Shown: one piece after another, positions 55,990-64,000 of the stretch
How positions within the stretch are numbered: position 1 is the first letter of the stretch
Layout: every line of letters begins with the position of its first letter
Assembly (NCBI GenBank): GCA_046349775.1
Contig: JAXMBS010000011.1
Location: 1 to 64,000, forward strand
From: JAEUIG01 sp046349775
GTDB taxonomy: Bacteria > Planctomycetota > Planctomycetia > Planctomycetales > Planctomycetaceae
Length of the DNA: 64,000 nt
Direction: 5' to 3'
The notes under the pieces: generated by a model
The model's input: only the letters and a program-made list of their open reading frames with translations
Database searches by the model: none
What the model was told of the DNA's origin: nothing
Position numbers and translations under genes: made by a program

Positions 55990-57315
55990 ATGGTGGACGT
56001 CGGGTCGTTTACCGCCCGGACATGCAGCGGCGTCGGACGGCGCTCGTTTCTGAAACTCGGGGCGACGCTGCCGTTCCTGCCGTCTGCGGCAAGCGCGGCA
56101 ACCCCTTCGCCGCGGGCAAAGTCAGTGCTGTTTGTCTTTCTGTGGGGCGCGCCGAGTCATCTCGACATGTGCGATCCGAAACCGGACGCGCCATTGGAAT
56201 ACAAAGGCCCCTTCGGCGTCATCGGCACGCGCATTCCCGGCGTGCATTTCACCGAATTGCTGCCGCAGGTGGCGCAGCGCAGCGATCGGTTTGCGCTGGT
56301 CCGCTCGCACGTGACGACTGCGCCCGGACATCCCGATGCCGGAACAGTGGCGCTGACCGGCTTCGCCGAATCGCCGGCGCCGGTGCAGCCGAACTTTGGC
56401 GCGATTGTCGCCAAGCACGTGTCGCAACGGGCCGGTCCCCTGCCACCGTTTTTCTCCATCGCCAATGGTATTGTGATGGACGGCGCGCGGCGCATTGAAG
56501 GCTACGGCGGAGGCACGCTCGGCGGCCGGTACGATCCCTTCATGGTCGGAGCATCCGAGAAGGGGGAAGTCAGCGTGCCGGCGCTGCAACTTTTGGACGA
56601 TCTCAACCCCGGACGGATCGACGATCGCCGGCAACTGCAGAGTCAACTGGATCGCGTGCCGCGCACACTGGACGTCGGCGCGCTCGACGGCTGGCGGCGC
56701 ACCTATGGCCGCGCTTACGAACTGCTCTCCGAGCCGGCCGCCCGGGCGGCGTTCGATCTGACGCAGGAATCGCACGCAACGCGTGCCCGCTACGGCCGCT
56801 CGGTGTTCGGCCAGAGCGCGCTGCTCGCGCGGCGGCTGGTTGAGGCCGGCGTGCCCTACATTCAGCTCAATTACAGCCGGCACGTCGAAGCCATCAATCC
56901 CGGCTTCGAGTTCGGCTGGGACACGCACATCTACAACTTCGAACTGCTGCAGGACCAGCATTGCCCGATCTTCGACCGGGCGTTCTCCGCACTGCTCGAC
57001 GATCTGTACGATCGCGGCCTCGACGAGCACACGCTCGTCGTCTGCATGGGAGAGTTCGGCCGGACGCCAAAGATCAGCCACCGCGCCGCGCGCGATCACT
57101 GGCCGCAGTGCTACTTCTCGATCTGGTCCGGAGCGGGGATTGCAGGGGGCCGGGTGATCGGCCAGAGCGACAGGCTGGGCGAGCATCCCGTCACTTCGCC
57201 GATTTCGCCGCTGATGGTCGGCACGACGATCGCCCACCTCGCCGGAGTCGACACCCAGGCTCGGGCCGAAATGCGCGTCCTCGACGGGGGCCAGGTGATC
57301 GAGGGGCTGGTGTGA
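55990..57315 (+). CDS. DUF1501 family protein, Tat-exported
   Basis: This protein of about 441 residues begins MVDVGSFTARTCSGVGRRSF, a typical opening for this family with twin-arginine motif GRRSFLKLG. DUF1501 motifs follow: VLFVFLWGAPSHLDMCDPKP, LLPQVAQRSDRFALVRSHVT, LLARRLVEAGVPYIQLNYSR, VVCMGEFGRTPKISHRAARD and HWPQCYFSIWSGAG. An upstream in-frame ATG at 55933 would place 19 polar residues before the leader and is less likely. Its stop overlaps the GTG start of the TolB-like gene (GTGA), so the two are translationally coupled. Activity is unproven for the family. Confidence 0.88.
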   Translation: MVDVGSFTARTCSGVGRRSFLKLGATLPFLPSAASAATPSPRAKSVLFVFLWGAPSHLDMCDPKPDAPLEYKGPFGVIGTRIPGVHFTELLPQVAQRSDRFALVRSHVTTAPGHPDAGTVALTGFAESPAPVQPNFGAIVAKHVSQRAGPLPPFFSIANGIVMDGARRIEGYGGGTLGGRYDPFMVGASEKGEVSVPALQLLDDLNPGRIDDRRQLQSQLDRVPRTLDVGALDGWRRTYGRAYELLSEPAARAAFDLTQESHATRARYGRSVFGQSALLARRLVEAGVPYIQLNYSRHVEAINPGFEFGWDTHIYNFELLQDQHCPIFDRAFSALLDDLYDRGLDEHTLVVCMGEFGRTPKISHRAARDHWPQCYFSIWSGAGIAGGRVIGQSDRLGEHPVTSPISPLMVGTTIAHLAGVDTQARAEMRVLDGGQVIEGLV

Positions 57316-58360
57316 ATCGCTCGTTGTGCAGTGCCGTGATTGCCGGTGCATTGGCGCAGCTCGCAGGCGGGCTGGCCGCGGGCGAACCGACGCGGCTGAC
57401 TCACGACGGCCGACAGAAATACACACCGGTGTTCTGCAACGACGGCAAGCAGATTGTATTTGTCGACCTGGAGACGCCATCGCTGCTGCGGCTGAAACGG
57501 TTGCGGCTGGCCGACAGTCAGGTCGAGCCGCTGCATCCCGAAGTCACAACGTCTGAATTCGAACCGGCGTGGGCCCGCAATGCGAATGTATACGCCTATG
57601 CGCACACGCGCGGGACACTGAGCGTGAGCGTCATCATACGCGGCGAGGAGGGCCGCCAGGCGGAGGTGCTTCCCGGCGGCGGCTTTGACGGCCTGCGCAG
57701 TCCGGCGGTGTCGTCCGACGGTTCGCGCGTCCTCGCGCACTCCGACGCCGCGGACGGCAGCAGGTGTTCTCTGTCACTCCCGAGGGAAAAGACGAACGCC
57801 CGTTGACTGATTCCGCCGGCAACAATAACTGGCCGGACTTCAGCCCGGACGGCCGACAGATCGTCTTTGCTTCATCTCGCACCGGCAACTACGAGATCTG
57901 CGTGATGAATGCTGACGGCGCCAACGTCCGCCAACTCACCGACAGCCCGCTGCAGGATATCCGTCCCCGATTCTCGCCCGACGGCCAGCGCATTGCCTTT
58001 ACGAGCCACCGCGACGGGAACGCCGAACTGTACGTCATCAATCCGGATGGAACCGGCGAGAGGCGCATCACGGCTCACGACGAGCGCGACGACTATCCGG
58101 CGTGGCACCCGAACGGCAAGCAGATCGTTGCCGTCTGCGAGCGCGACGGCGAGTTCGATCTGTATCTGATCGAAGTTCAGAATCGGGAGGGCGAGGCTCC
58201 TGCCGAGCCGGAGCCAGGAAAGCCCTGTGCTACTAACGATCAGAGGTTTGTTTTCTTGCGCAAGATTTTCCCCGCCACCAATCAAAATCACGAGCGGTTT
58301 TGGGCCACCGAGATCACCGAGGACACTGAGACGAAGAACCCTCTATTGAATACTCGGTGA
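57312..58360 (+). pseudogene. TolB-like WD40/PD40 propeller protein, one frameshift
   Basis: The start GTG at 57312 opens a signal peptide (SLCSAVIAGALAQLAGGLAA). Beta-propeller blades follow (TRLTHDGRQKYTPVFCNDGK). Near 57765 one base is missing: the frame ends at 57806, while family text continues in the next frame (QQVFSVTPEGKDERPLTDSA; NWPDFSPDGRQIVFASSRTG; IRPRFSPDGQRIAFTSHRDG; AWHPNGKQIVAVCERDGEFD). The blades carry the PD40 consensus P-x-F-S-P-D-G-x-x-I-x-F. The last ~57 residues are encoded by two dispersed repeats (58186-58210 and from 58304) and are probably a recent, non-functional extension. It is coupled to the DUF1501 gene upstream. Confidence 0.72.
58186..58210 (+). repeat. Dispersed repeat encoding GEAPAEP (copy 2)
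   Basis: This 25-base element matches 34778-34802 (other strand) at 24 of 25 positions. Here it lies inside the open frame of the TolB-like gene and is translated as REGEAPAEP. Confidence 0.65.
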
Positions 58361-58382
58361 CCTCTTCTGTGACCTCAATGGC
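58304..58382. repeat. Hairpin repeat related to 21518-21586
   Basis: Left arm 58304-58330 (GCCACCGAGATCACCGAGG..) and right arm 58353-58382 (CTCGGTGACCTC..CAATGGC) are imperfectly complementary. They share the words GGTCAC/GTGACC and CCGAG/CTCGG with the hairpin at 21518. The element overlaps the end of the TolB-like frame and lies just 3' of larA. Confidence 0.55.
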
Positions 58383-58475
58383 AGACCCTTCTTTGGTCGC
58401 AGTCGTAGGCCACGCTGGGCTTATCGTGGCTCCCCCGGGGCATCGGGATCACCCTCCGATGGAACGTATTCTCGC

Positions 58476-59744
58476 TCAAGACACGTACGCAATGGTCTGC
58501 GGGCCGTCCGGCATGGCACATATTCGCACGGGCGTGCCGTTTCGTTTGGCGAGCAGGCCGACGAGTTGTGTGATGTTGCGGCACGGCGTAAACAGCGCGC
58601 CGGAAATCTGCGCGTCACTCAACCGATCGCTGTGGACGTGCACGGTTGCCTGCTGCTGAATCTGCGCCTGAATCTGAATCTGCCACTGGTCTTGCGCCGC
58701 GAAACCAGGCTGGGCGAGCATGTTGAGGAAGCCCTGCGGCGAACCGGCCTCTTTCAACAGCGAGGCGTATTTTCCGTGGTCGGGGAGTCCGTCCCGACAT
58801 TCGGCCGCGATGATGATGTGCCCGCCGTGCTTCACGATCCGACTGGCGGCACTCATCCCTTTGACGCACTGGTACAGGTTCTGGTCCAGCGGATAGCCGC
58901 TGTTCGTGGTGATCGCGATGTCATAAGGAGCGTCGACGGCGACCATCGCGTGTTCGCGGACGTAGTCGCATGCGACGCGATGCGCAGCCAGCATCTCGCC
59001 GGCGAACACGGCGGTGATCTCGCGGTCGGAATTCAGCGTGACGTTCAGCAGGAATGTCGGCCGCGCCATCAGGGCAACTTCGCGCATCTCCTCCCAGATC
59101 GGATTCCCCTCGGTCACTCCCCACGTGGCCTGGGGATGCGCGATCATGTCCCGCCCGTGGTTTGACAGCACACTCTCCGCGCCGGCCAGAGCCGGCAGGA
59201 TGGCCTTCGGGCCGCCGCTGAATCCCGCAAAGAAATGCGGTTCGACGAAGCCGGACAGAATGCGGACGTCGGCCTCCATCAGACGCCGATTCAACCGGAC
59301 CGGATGCCCGTTCGACGTGACCCCCAGTGAGACGAGGTTGGCATCGTCGTACGAGTCGTGCTGCAGGCAGCGATAGTTCTCGACGACGTCGTTCCCCAAC
59401 ATCCTCCGCAGTTCGGCGTCAGTCTGCGGCCGGTGCGTGCCGAGAGCGTTCAATAGAGTGATGTCCCGGCGCGCGATCCCCGCCTGTTCCAGCTCCTGCA
59501 GCAGGACCGGCATGATGCGGTCGTTCGGCGTCGGCCGGGTGATGTCGCTGTGCACGATCACGACGGTCTGACCCGGCGCGACCAGGTCGGCCAGTGGCGG
59601 TGAACCGATCGGTCGCCGCAGCGACTGCCGCAGTGCAGCCGGCTCGTTGGGGACGCCGGGCTGCCGCGGAGCGCGAACGACATCGGCGCCGTCCGGAAGT
59701 TCGACGTCGAGTCCGGTCTCGCCGTATGCGAGTTGCACGCGCAT
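58476..59744 (-). CDS. larA: LarA-type nickel-pincer racemase (DUF2088)
   Basis: This 422-residue protein resembles lactate racemase LarA, which uses a nickel-pincer nucleotide to racemise lactate or other 2-hydroxy acids. Residues equivalent to the Lactiplantibacillus enzyme appear at a nearly constant offset: R70 in DITRPTP, H104 in NALGTHRPQT, H170 and K180 in VEPHFFAGFSGGPKAIL (K180 matches the cofactor-linking lysine) and H196 in VLSNHGR. The start at 59744 has AGGAG eight bases upstream. The ORF extends further 5' to 59885 without family resemblance. larB, larC and larE, which make the cofactor, are not in the window. The substrate may be a sugar-derived acid, given the neighbours. Confidence 0.88.
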   Translation of the reverse strand: MRVQLAYGETGLDVELPDGADVVRAPRQPGVPNEPAALRQSLRRPIGSPPLADLVAPGQTVVIVHSDITRPTPNDRIMPVLLQELEQAGIARRDITLLNALGTHRPQTDAELRRMLGNDVVENYRCLQHDSYDDANLVSLGVTSNGHPVRLNRRLMEADVRILSGFVEPHFFAGFSGGPKAILPALAGAESVLSNHGRDMIAHPQATWGVTEGNPIWEEMREVALMARPTFLLNVTLNSDREITAVFAGEMLAAHRVACDYVREHAMVAVDAPYDIAITTNSGYPLDQNLYQCVKGMSAASRIVKHGGHIIIAAECRDGLPDHGKYASLLKEAGSPQGFLNMLAQPGFAAQDQWQIQIQAQIQQQATVHVHSDRLSDAQISGALFTPCRNITQLVGLLAKRNGTPVRICAMPDGPQTIAYVS

Positions 59745-59901
59745 CGAGTTCTCCTGGATTTGCCACCGAGGATTCACAGACCGCCGAAAGGAGTCCGATG
59801 AACCTCCTCCATGCCCTCGGAGTGCTCGGCAGCAACAGTCTGTTTGTCCGGTTCCAATTGTTGGCCGGCCACCGGCGGCCTGCAATCCCGGTGTTCGCCG
59901 A

Positions 59902-61263
59902 TCACGGCTTCACAATCGTGCCGTCACGGCGGCGCGTGTTGCCCCACATCATGTCGAACGGCGGATCGTCAGTGACCGGGAACTTCGCCGCCAGCTCCTC
60001 GTTGAGGTCGATCCCCAGCCCCGGCCGGTCGTTGGCGTGGTAGTAGCCGTCGCGGAGTTTTGGACAGCCGGGGAAGACATCCTCCTCCGCCTGTGTGAAC
60101 TCGCGGGCCTCCTGGATGCCGAAATTGTGGCACGCCAAATCGAGATGCACATTCGCTGCGTGCCCCACGGGGGAAACGTCCCCCGGCCCGTGCCAGGCCG
60201 TGCGCACGCCGAAAAACTCGCACAGTGCCGCCATCTTGCGTCCCATCGTGATTCCGCCGACCTGCGAGAGGTGCACGCGGAGAAAGTCGATCAACCGACC
60301 GCTGATCAACGGCACCCACTCGTTCGGATTGTTGAACAGCTCGCCCATCGCGATCGGTGTGCTCGATTGCTGCCGCAGGTGCTCGAAGTAGCCGATGTCT
60401 TCGGGAGCGAACGGATCTTCCAGGAAGAACGGCCGCGAGTGCTCCAGGTCCTTTGCCAACTGGATCGCGAGGATCGGCGGAATCCGCTCATGAACGTCGT
60501 GCAGCAGTTCCACGTCGTCGCCGAGTTCCTTCCGCACGTGCTCGAACAGCTTCGGAATCGTGCGCACGTAGGCCGCCGGCTCCCACACCTGGGTCTGCCG
60601 GTTCGCCGGCGCCTTCGCATCGGCCGCTGTGTTGCGCGTCCCGCCGTAAGCCGCGACCCCGGGGATGCCGACCTGGATCCGGACGTGCCGATAGCCCTGG
60701 GCGACATAGTCCCGCACGCTCTCGGTCAATTCCTCAAACGTGCCCCCCGAGGCATGCCGGTAGGTGTCCACCGCCTCACGACACTTTCCTCCGAGCAATT
60801 GGTACACCGGCACGCCGGTCTGCTTTCCCAGCAGGTCCCACAGCGCCATGTCGACGCCGCTGATGGCGTTATTCAGCACCGGACCATTCCGCCAGTACGA
60901 ACTGACAAACGACGACTGCCACACGTCTTCAATTGCGAGCGGGTTCTTGCCGATCAGAAACGGCCGGAGATACTGCTGGATGGCGGTCTCGACGGCCCGT
61001 ACACGCTGAGTGAACGTCGCGCAACCAAGCCCATAGAGCCCCGGCTCGTTCGTCAGTACCTTGACGACGACCAGCCGGATGCCGGCCGGCGCCGTCAGGA
61101 TCGCCTGCACGTCCGTAATCTGCAGGTTGGGCAAATTGACCGCGCGTGACGATGCCTGCGCCTGAGCGGCCGGCTGTCGATCGGCAATCTGGGAGAGCAA
61201 CCACGAGGCGCCCAGCGCCGACGTGGCCGAGCCGGTCTGTCGAATCCAGTTGCGACGATTCAT
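59902..61263 (-). CDS. Enolase-superfamily dehydratase, ManD/RspA-like, exported
   Basis: This is a 453-residue protein of the mandelate-racemase/muconate-lactonizing group. Key segments match ManD/RspA-type D-mannonate dehydratases: the metal ligands are in ELLHDVHERIPP (Asp), FFLEDPFAPED (Glu) and PIAMGELFNNP (Glu), and RTAWHGPGDVSPVGHAANVH carries the conserved histidine. Unlike typical ManD it starts with a twin-arginine-like leader (MNRRNWIRQTGSATSALGAS), implying export. A start at 61263 with GGGAG upstream is preferred. Substrate cannot be assigned; many members have low or no ManD activity. It lies 157 nt upstream of larA on the same strand and is divergent from rhaI. Confidence 0.83.
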   Translation of the reverse strand: MNRRNWIRQTGSATSALGASWLLSQIADRQPAAQAQASSRAVNLPNLQITDVQAILTAPAGIRLVVVKVLTNEPGLYGLGCATFTQRVRAVETAIQQYLRPFLIGKNPLAIEDVWQSSFVSSYWRNGPVLNNAISGVDMALWDLLGKQTGVPVYQLLGGKCREAVDTYRHASGGTFEELTESVRDYVAQGYRHVRIQVGIPGVAAYGGTRNTAADAKAPANRQTQVWEPAAYVRTIPKLFEHVRKELGDDVELLHDVHERIPPILAIQLAKDLEHSRPFFLEDPFAPEDIGYFEHLRQQSSTPIAMGELFNNPNEWVPLISGRLIDFLRVHLSQVGGITMGRKMAALCEFFGVRTAWHGPGDVSPVGHAANVHLDLACHNFGIQEAREFTQAEEDVFPGCPKLRDGYYHANDRPGLGIDLNEELAAKFPVTDDPPFDMMWGNTRRRDGTIVKP

Positions 61264-61511
61264 CGAGCGATCTCCCGATTGGATTGCGAGGTACGAGAAT
61301 CGCTTCAGAATACCGGCTGCTGACTCCCGCGACATGCGTAGGGGATCCTCGAAAGTCGTCAGGCTCCGCCAACCCCGTTGCGGAGTGTCGCTTCCGCCTC
61401 TCGCTATTCCTCCGACCGCATGACGAACGACAGTCCGCTCGAGTTTGATTTACAATCTGCAGCCAAAGAACCACCAGCCGATCAGGAACGCGTCCAGACT
61501 CCGGCACGTCG

Positions 61512-62729
61512 ATGCACAGCCAACATCCTAGTGACAGCCAGGCGGAGCGAATCCTCGCCGCGCTGAATCATTTGCAGATTGAGACCCCGTCCTGGGGCTA
61601 TGCCGACACCGGGACCCGGTTCGGAAAGTTCCATCAGCCGGCAGCCGCCATCGACCTCGGCGACAAGCTGGCCGACGCGGGTGAAGTGCAGCGCCTGACC
61701 GGCTGCTGCCCGACGGTCGCCGTGCACGTGCTGTGGGATTTCCCCCCGGGGACCAACCCCGCAGACGTCGTGCGACAAGCCCGTCAGCACGGAGTGGCTA
61801 TCGGCTCGGTCAACCCGAACGTGTTTCAGGACCAACGGTACAAACTCGGCTCATTTGGCAATCCGGATGCGGCAGTCCGGGGATCCGCGCTGCAGCACTG
61901 CCTGGATTGCGTTGACCTGGCCCAACAGGTCGGCAGCCGGTTGATCTCGCTCTGGTTCGCCGATGGGACCAATTATCCCGGCCAGGACAACATCCGCGCC
62001 CGTAAGCGCCGCTTTGCCGACGCCTTGCAGCATCTGCACCAGCGACTGGCGGCCGATCAGATGCTGCTCGTGGAATACAAGCCGTTCGAGCCGGCGTTTT
62101 ACCAGACCGATCTCGCCGACTGGGGGATGGCGTATCTGCTGGCGAAAGCCGCCGGCCCACGTGCCAAAGTGCTCGTCGATACCGGGCACCATTACCTGGC
62201 CCAGAACATCGAACAGATCGTGGCCTGGTTGCTCGATGAGCAGATGCTGGGGGGCTTTCACTTCAACGACCGGCGCTATGCGGACGACGATCTGACGACC
62301 GGCTCCATCGACCCGTATCAGGTGTTCCGCATCTTCCACGAGGTCCACAGCTATGCGTTCGACCACGAGGGCGCGACTCCGGGCATCGCCTACATGATCG
62401 ACCAGTCGCACAACCTGAAACCCAAGCTGGAGGCGATGGTCCAGACGGTGATGGTGGCCCAGGAGCTGTACGCCAAGGCAGCGCTGGTCGATCACCGTGC
62501 GCTGTCCGTGTTGCAGTCGCGCGGCGACATCGTCGGCGCCGAACGCCTGCTGCAGCGGGCCTTCGCGACCGATGTCACCGACGCCATCGTCGCCTGGCGG
62601 AGGGGGCGGGGCGTACCGGACGATCCGCTGGAAGCGCTACGTGCCGGCAGCTACGTCACCCAGGCAGCACGAGATCGCAGCGAGCGGCGCGCCGCGTTGG
62701 GGATTCATTCGAGCACCAGCTACGCCTGA
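61512..62729 (+). CDS. rhaI: L-rhamnose isomerase, RhaI type
   Basis: This 405-residue TIM-barrel sugar isomerase converts L-rhamnose to L-rhamnulose, the first step of rhamnose catabolism. It matches the RhaI class (Pseudomonas stutzeri type) in sequence and is distinct from E. coli RhaA. Visible text includes the N-terminal segment SWGYADTGTRFGKFHQPAAA, LISLWFADGTNYPGQDN, MLLVEYKPFEPAFYQTD, KVLVDTGHHYLAQNIEQIVA and GGFHFNDRRYADDDLTTGSI. The acidic and His residues in the last three fit the metal-binding centre. Starting at 61512 the protein is full length. It is followed 12 nt later by a sugar ABC ATPase and is divergent from the ManD-like gene. Rhamnose is the best but not the only possible substrate. 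Confidence 0.87.
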   Translation: MHSQHPSDSQAERILAALNHLQIETPSWGYADTGTRFGKFHQPAAAIDLGDKLADAGEVQRLTGCCPTVAVHVLWDFPPGTNPADVVRQARQHGVAIGSVNPNVFQDQRYKLGSFGNPDAAVRGSALQHCLDCVDLAQQVGSRLISLWFADGTNYPGQDNIRARKRRFADALQHLHQRLAADQMLLVEYKPFEPAFYQTDLADWGMAYLLAKAAGPRAKVLVDTGHHYLAQNIEQIVAWLLDEQMLGGFHFNDRRYADDDLTTGSIDPYQVFRIFHEVHSYAFDHEGATPGIAYMIDQSHNLKPKLEAMVQTVMVAQELYAKAALVDHRALSVLQSRGDIVGAERLLQRAFATDVTDAIVAWRRGRGVPDDPLEALRAGSYVTQAARDRSERRAALGIHSSTSYA

Positions 62730-62741
62730 TGAGAACGCACC

Positions 62742-64000
62742 GTGGCTGAGCCGCTCATTCGCGTCACACAACTGTGTAAATCGTACGGCGGCGTGCGCGC
62801 TCTCTCGGACGTGAATCTCGAAATCCAGGCGGGTGAAGTCCACGCCCTGTGCGGCGAGAATGGCGCCGGCAAGTCGACGCTGATCAAGGTCCTGTCCGGC
62901 GTCACGTCCCCCGACTCGGGCTCCGTGCTGGTCGACGGCCGGCCGCTCCCCCTGGGAAGTGTCCCTGGGACGGAGGCCATGGGGGTCTCGGTCATGCATC
63001 AGGAATCGACGGTGTTCCCCGATCTGAACACCGTCGACAATCTTTTCGTGGGGCGCGAACTCCGCCGGGGGGGCGGACTCCTGCTCGATCGCCCTGCGAT
63101 GCGCCGGCAAGCTCGTGAACTGCTGGCACGGCTGGGCGAACAGTTCGACCCCATGCGTCCCGTTGGCGAACTGACCGTCGCCCAGCGGCAAATGGTCGCC
63201 ATGGCCCGCGCGCTGTTGCGCCGCTGCCGGCTGCTGATCATGGATGAGCCGACCGCTTCGCTGTCTGCCCGCGAGACGCACGTGCTGCTGCAACTCGTCC
63301 GGCAACTCCGTGGCGAGGGGGTCAGCGTGTTGTATGTCAGCCACCGCCTGGAGGAGGTGTTTCAGATTGCCGATCGCGTGACGGTGCTGCGCGACGGACA
63401 GCTCGTCGACACGCGGAAGATTTCCGCCATCACGACGGACGAGCTGATTCGGCTGATGGTCGGACGCACAGCGGCGGATCTCGTCAGCCGCGATCAGCAT
63501 CCGCCAGCGCACGGCGAGATCGTCCTGCGCGTAGACGGCCTGACGCGGGCCGGTGCGTTTCAAGATATCTCGTTCACTGTACGTGCCGGCGAGATCGTGG
63601 GGCTGGCCGGCCTCGTCGGCGCCGGTCGGTCGGAGATCGCGCGCTCCGTGTTCGGCATCGACGCGTACGACTGCGGCGCTGTCTCTGTGGCGGGGGAGCC
63701 ACTGCGACCGGCTGACGTCTCGAGGGCCATGACGCTGGGCCTGGCGCTGGTTCCCGAAGACCGGCAGCACGAGGGTCTGGTCCTGCCGATGCCGGTCGGC
63801 GCCAATCTGTCGCTGGCCATGCTCTCGTCACTCGCTCGCACGGGAGTCATCGATCGCCGACGCGAGCGGCAACTGGTCCAGCAACAGATCCAGGACTTGT
63901 CCATCAAGACGTCCGGCCTGAACGTCGCAGCGGAGACGTTGTCCGGCGGTAACCAGCAGAAGCTCGTGCTGGGAAAGTGGCTGGCCCGCCGTCCACGCGT
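62742..64000 (+). CDS. Sugar ABC transporter ATP-binding protein, cut by right edge
   Basis: This is a two-domain MglA/RbsA/RhaT-type ATPase that energises CUT2 sugar import. The GTG start at 62742 follows rhaI by 12 nt. Domain 1 has Walker A GENGAGKST, a non-canonical signature region ELTVAQRQMV and Walker B LLIMDEPTASLS. Domain 2 has the degenerate Walker A GLVGAGRSE, typical of this family, and signature LSGGNQQK near the edge. The C-terminus is missing. Its position behind rhaI points to rhamnose or a related deoxy-sugar; permease and binding-protein genes presumably follow outside the window. Confidence 0.93.
   Translation, partial: MAEPLIRVTQLCKSYGGVRALSDVNLEIQAGEVHALCGENGAGKSTLIKVLSGVTSPDSGSVLVDGRPLPLGSVPGTEAMGVSVMHQESTVFPDLNTVDNLFVGRELRRGGGLLLDRPAMRRQARELLARLGEQFDPMRPVGELTVAQRQMVAMARALLRRCRLLIMDEPTASLSARETHVLLQLVRQLRGEGVSVLYVSHRLEEVFQIADRVTVLRDGQLVDTRKISAITTDELIRLMVGRTAADLVSRDQHPPAHGEIVLRVDGLTRAGAFQDISFTVRAGEIVGLAGLVGAGRSEIARSVFGIDAYDCGAVSVAGEPLRPADVSRAMTLGLALVPEDRQHEGLVLPMPVGANLSLAMLSSLARTGVIDRRRERQLVQQQIQDLSIKTSGLNVAAETLSGGNQQKLVLGKWLARRPR

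Overview
The window is high-GC bacterial DNA with a clear planctomycete signature. It has three DUF1501 proteins (one broken), a broken PSCyt1/DUF1549/DUF1553 cytochrome-type protein, large secreted PQQ-like beta-propeller proteins, many twin-arginine-like leaders, and dispersed hairpin or phrase repeats in the intergenic gaps. The assignment to Planctomycetota, probably the Planctomycetales/Gemmatales side, is inferred from gene families; no rRNA or other phylogenetic marker was compared.

Layout. 1-3.5 kb: trigger factor (cut by the left edge), tRNA-Gly(GCC) and an RND/MMPL-type membrane protein. 3.7-7 kb: a degenerate frameshifted enolase paralogue, a badly frameshifted Nramp-like transporter and a small membrane protein. 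7-11.3 kb: housekeeping genes glnS, rnhA, infA and an AlaC-like aminotransferase; a near-perfect parS palindrome lies at the 5' end of glnS. 11.3-20 kb: exported proteins (PhoD phosphatase, an esterase-like protein, a sulfite-oxidase-like protein, two PQQ-like propellers). 20.3-22.5 kb: hemP, an XRE regulator and a three-gene small operon with a stand-alone transposase-like helix-turn-helix domain. 22.4-34.7 kb: glycosyltransferase, aldolase-bicupin fusion, SRPBCC protein, a propeller/toroid protein, esterase, DUF1501, and a histidine kinase with an NtrC-type sigma-54 activator.

34.9-43.8 kb is a zone in which every gene is interrupted: Rhs/YD repeats, a repeat-rich protein, DUF1501, PSCyt1/DUF1549/DUF1553, an LRR-like protein and tsaC. 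Many breaks compensate one another within short distances, so either local sequence error or real decay could explain them. 43.5-47.5 kb: TrmH, tRNA-His and a hybrid sensor kinase (also with one frameshift) whose receiver has Asn where the phospho-acceptor Asp is expected. 47.9-54.9 kb: a compact Tad/Flp pilus cluster, tadZ(cpaE)-tadA-tadB-tadC and three TadE/F/G-like pseudopilin genes, with no prepilin, prepilin peptidase or secretin in view. 55.3-58.4 kb: a small anchored protein, DUF1501 and a TolB-like propeller.

58.5-64 kb: a sugar-acid/rhamnose locus. A LarA-type racemase and a ManD/RspA-like enolase-superfamily protein are divergent from L-rhamnose isomerase (rhaI) and a sugar ABC ATPase cut by the right edge.

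I see no CRISPR array, prophage, complete insertion sequence or rRNA. At least eleven genes carry frameshifts. Anyone using this annotation should decide first whether those are assembly errors.
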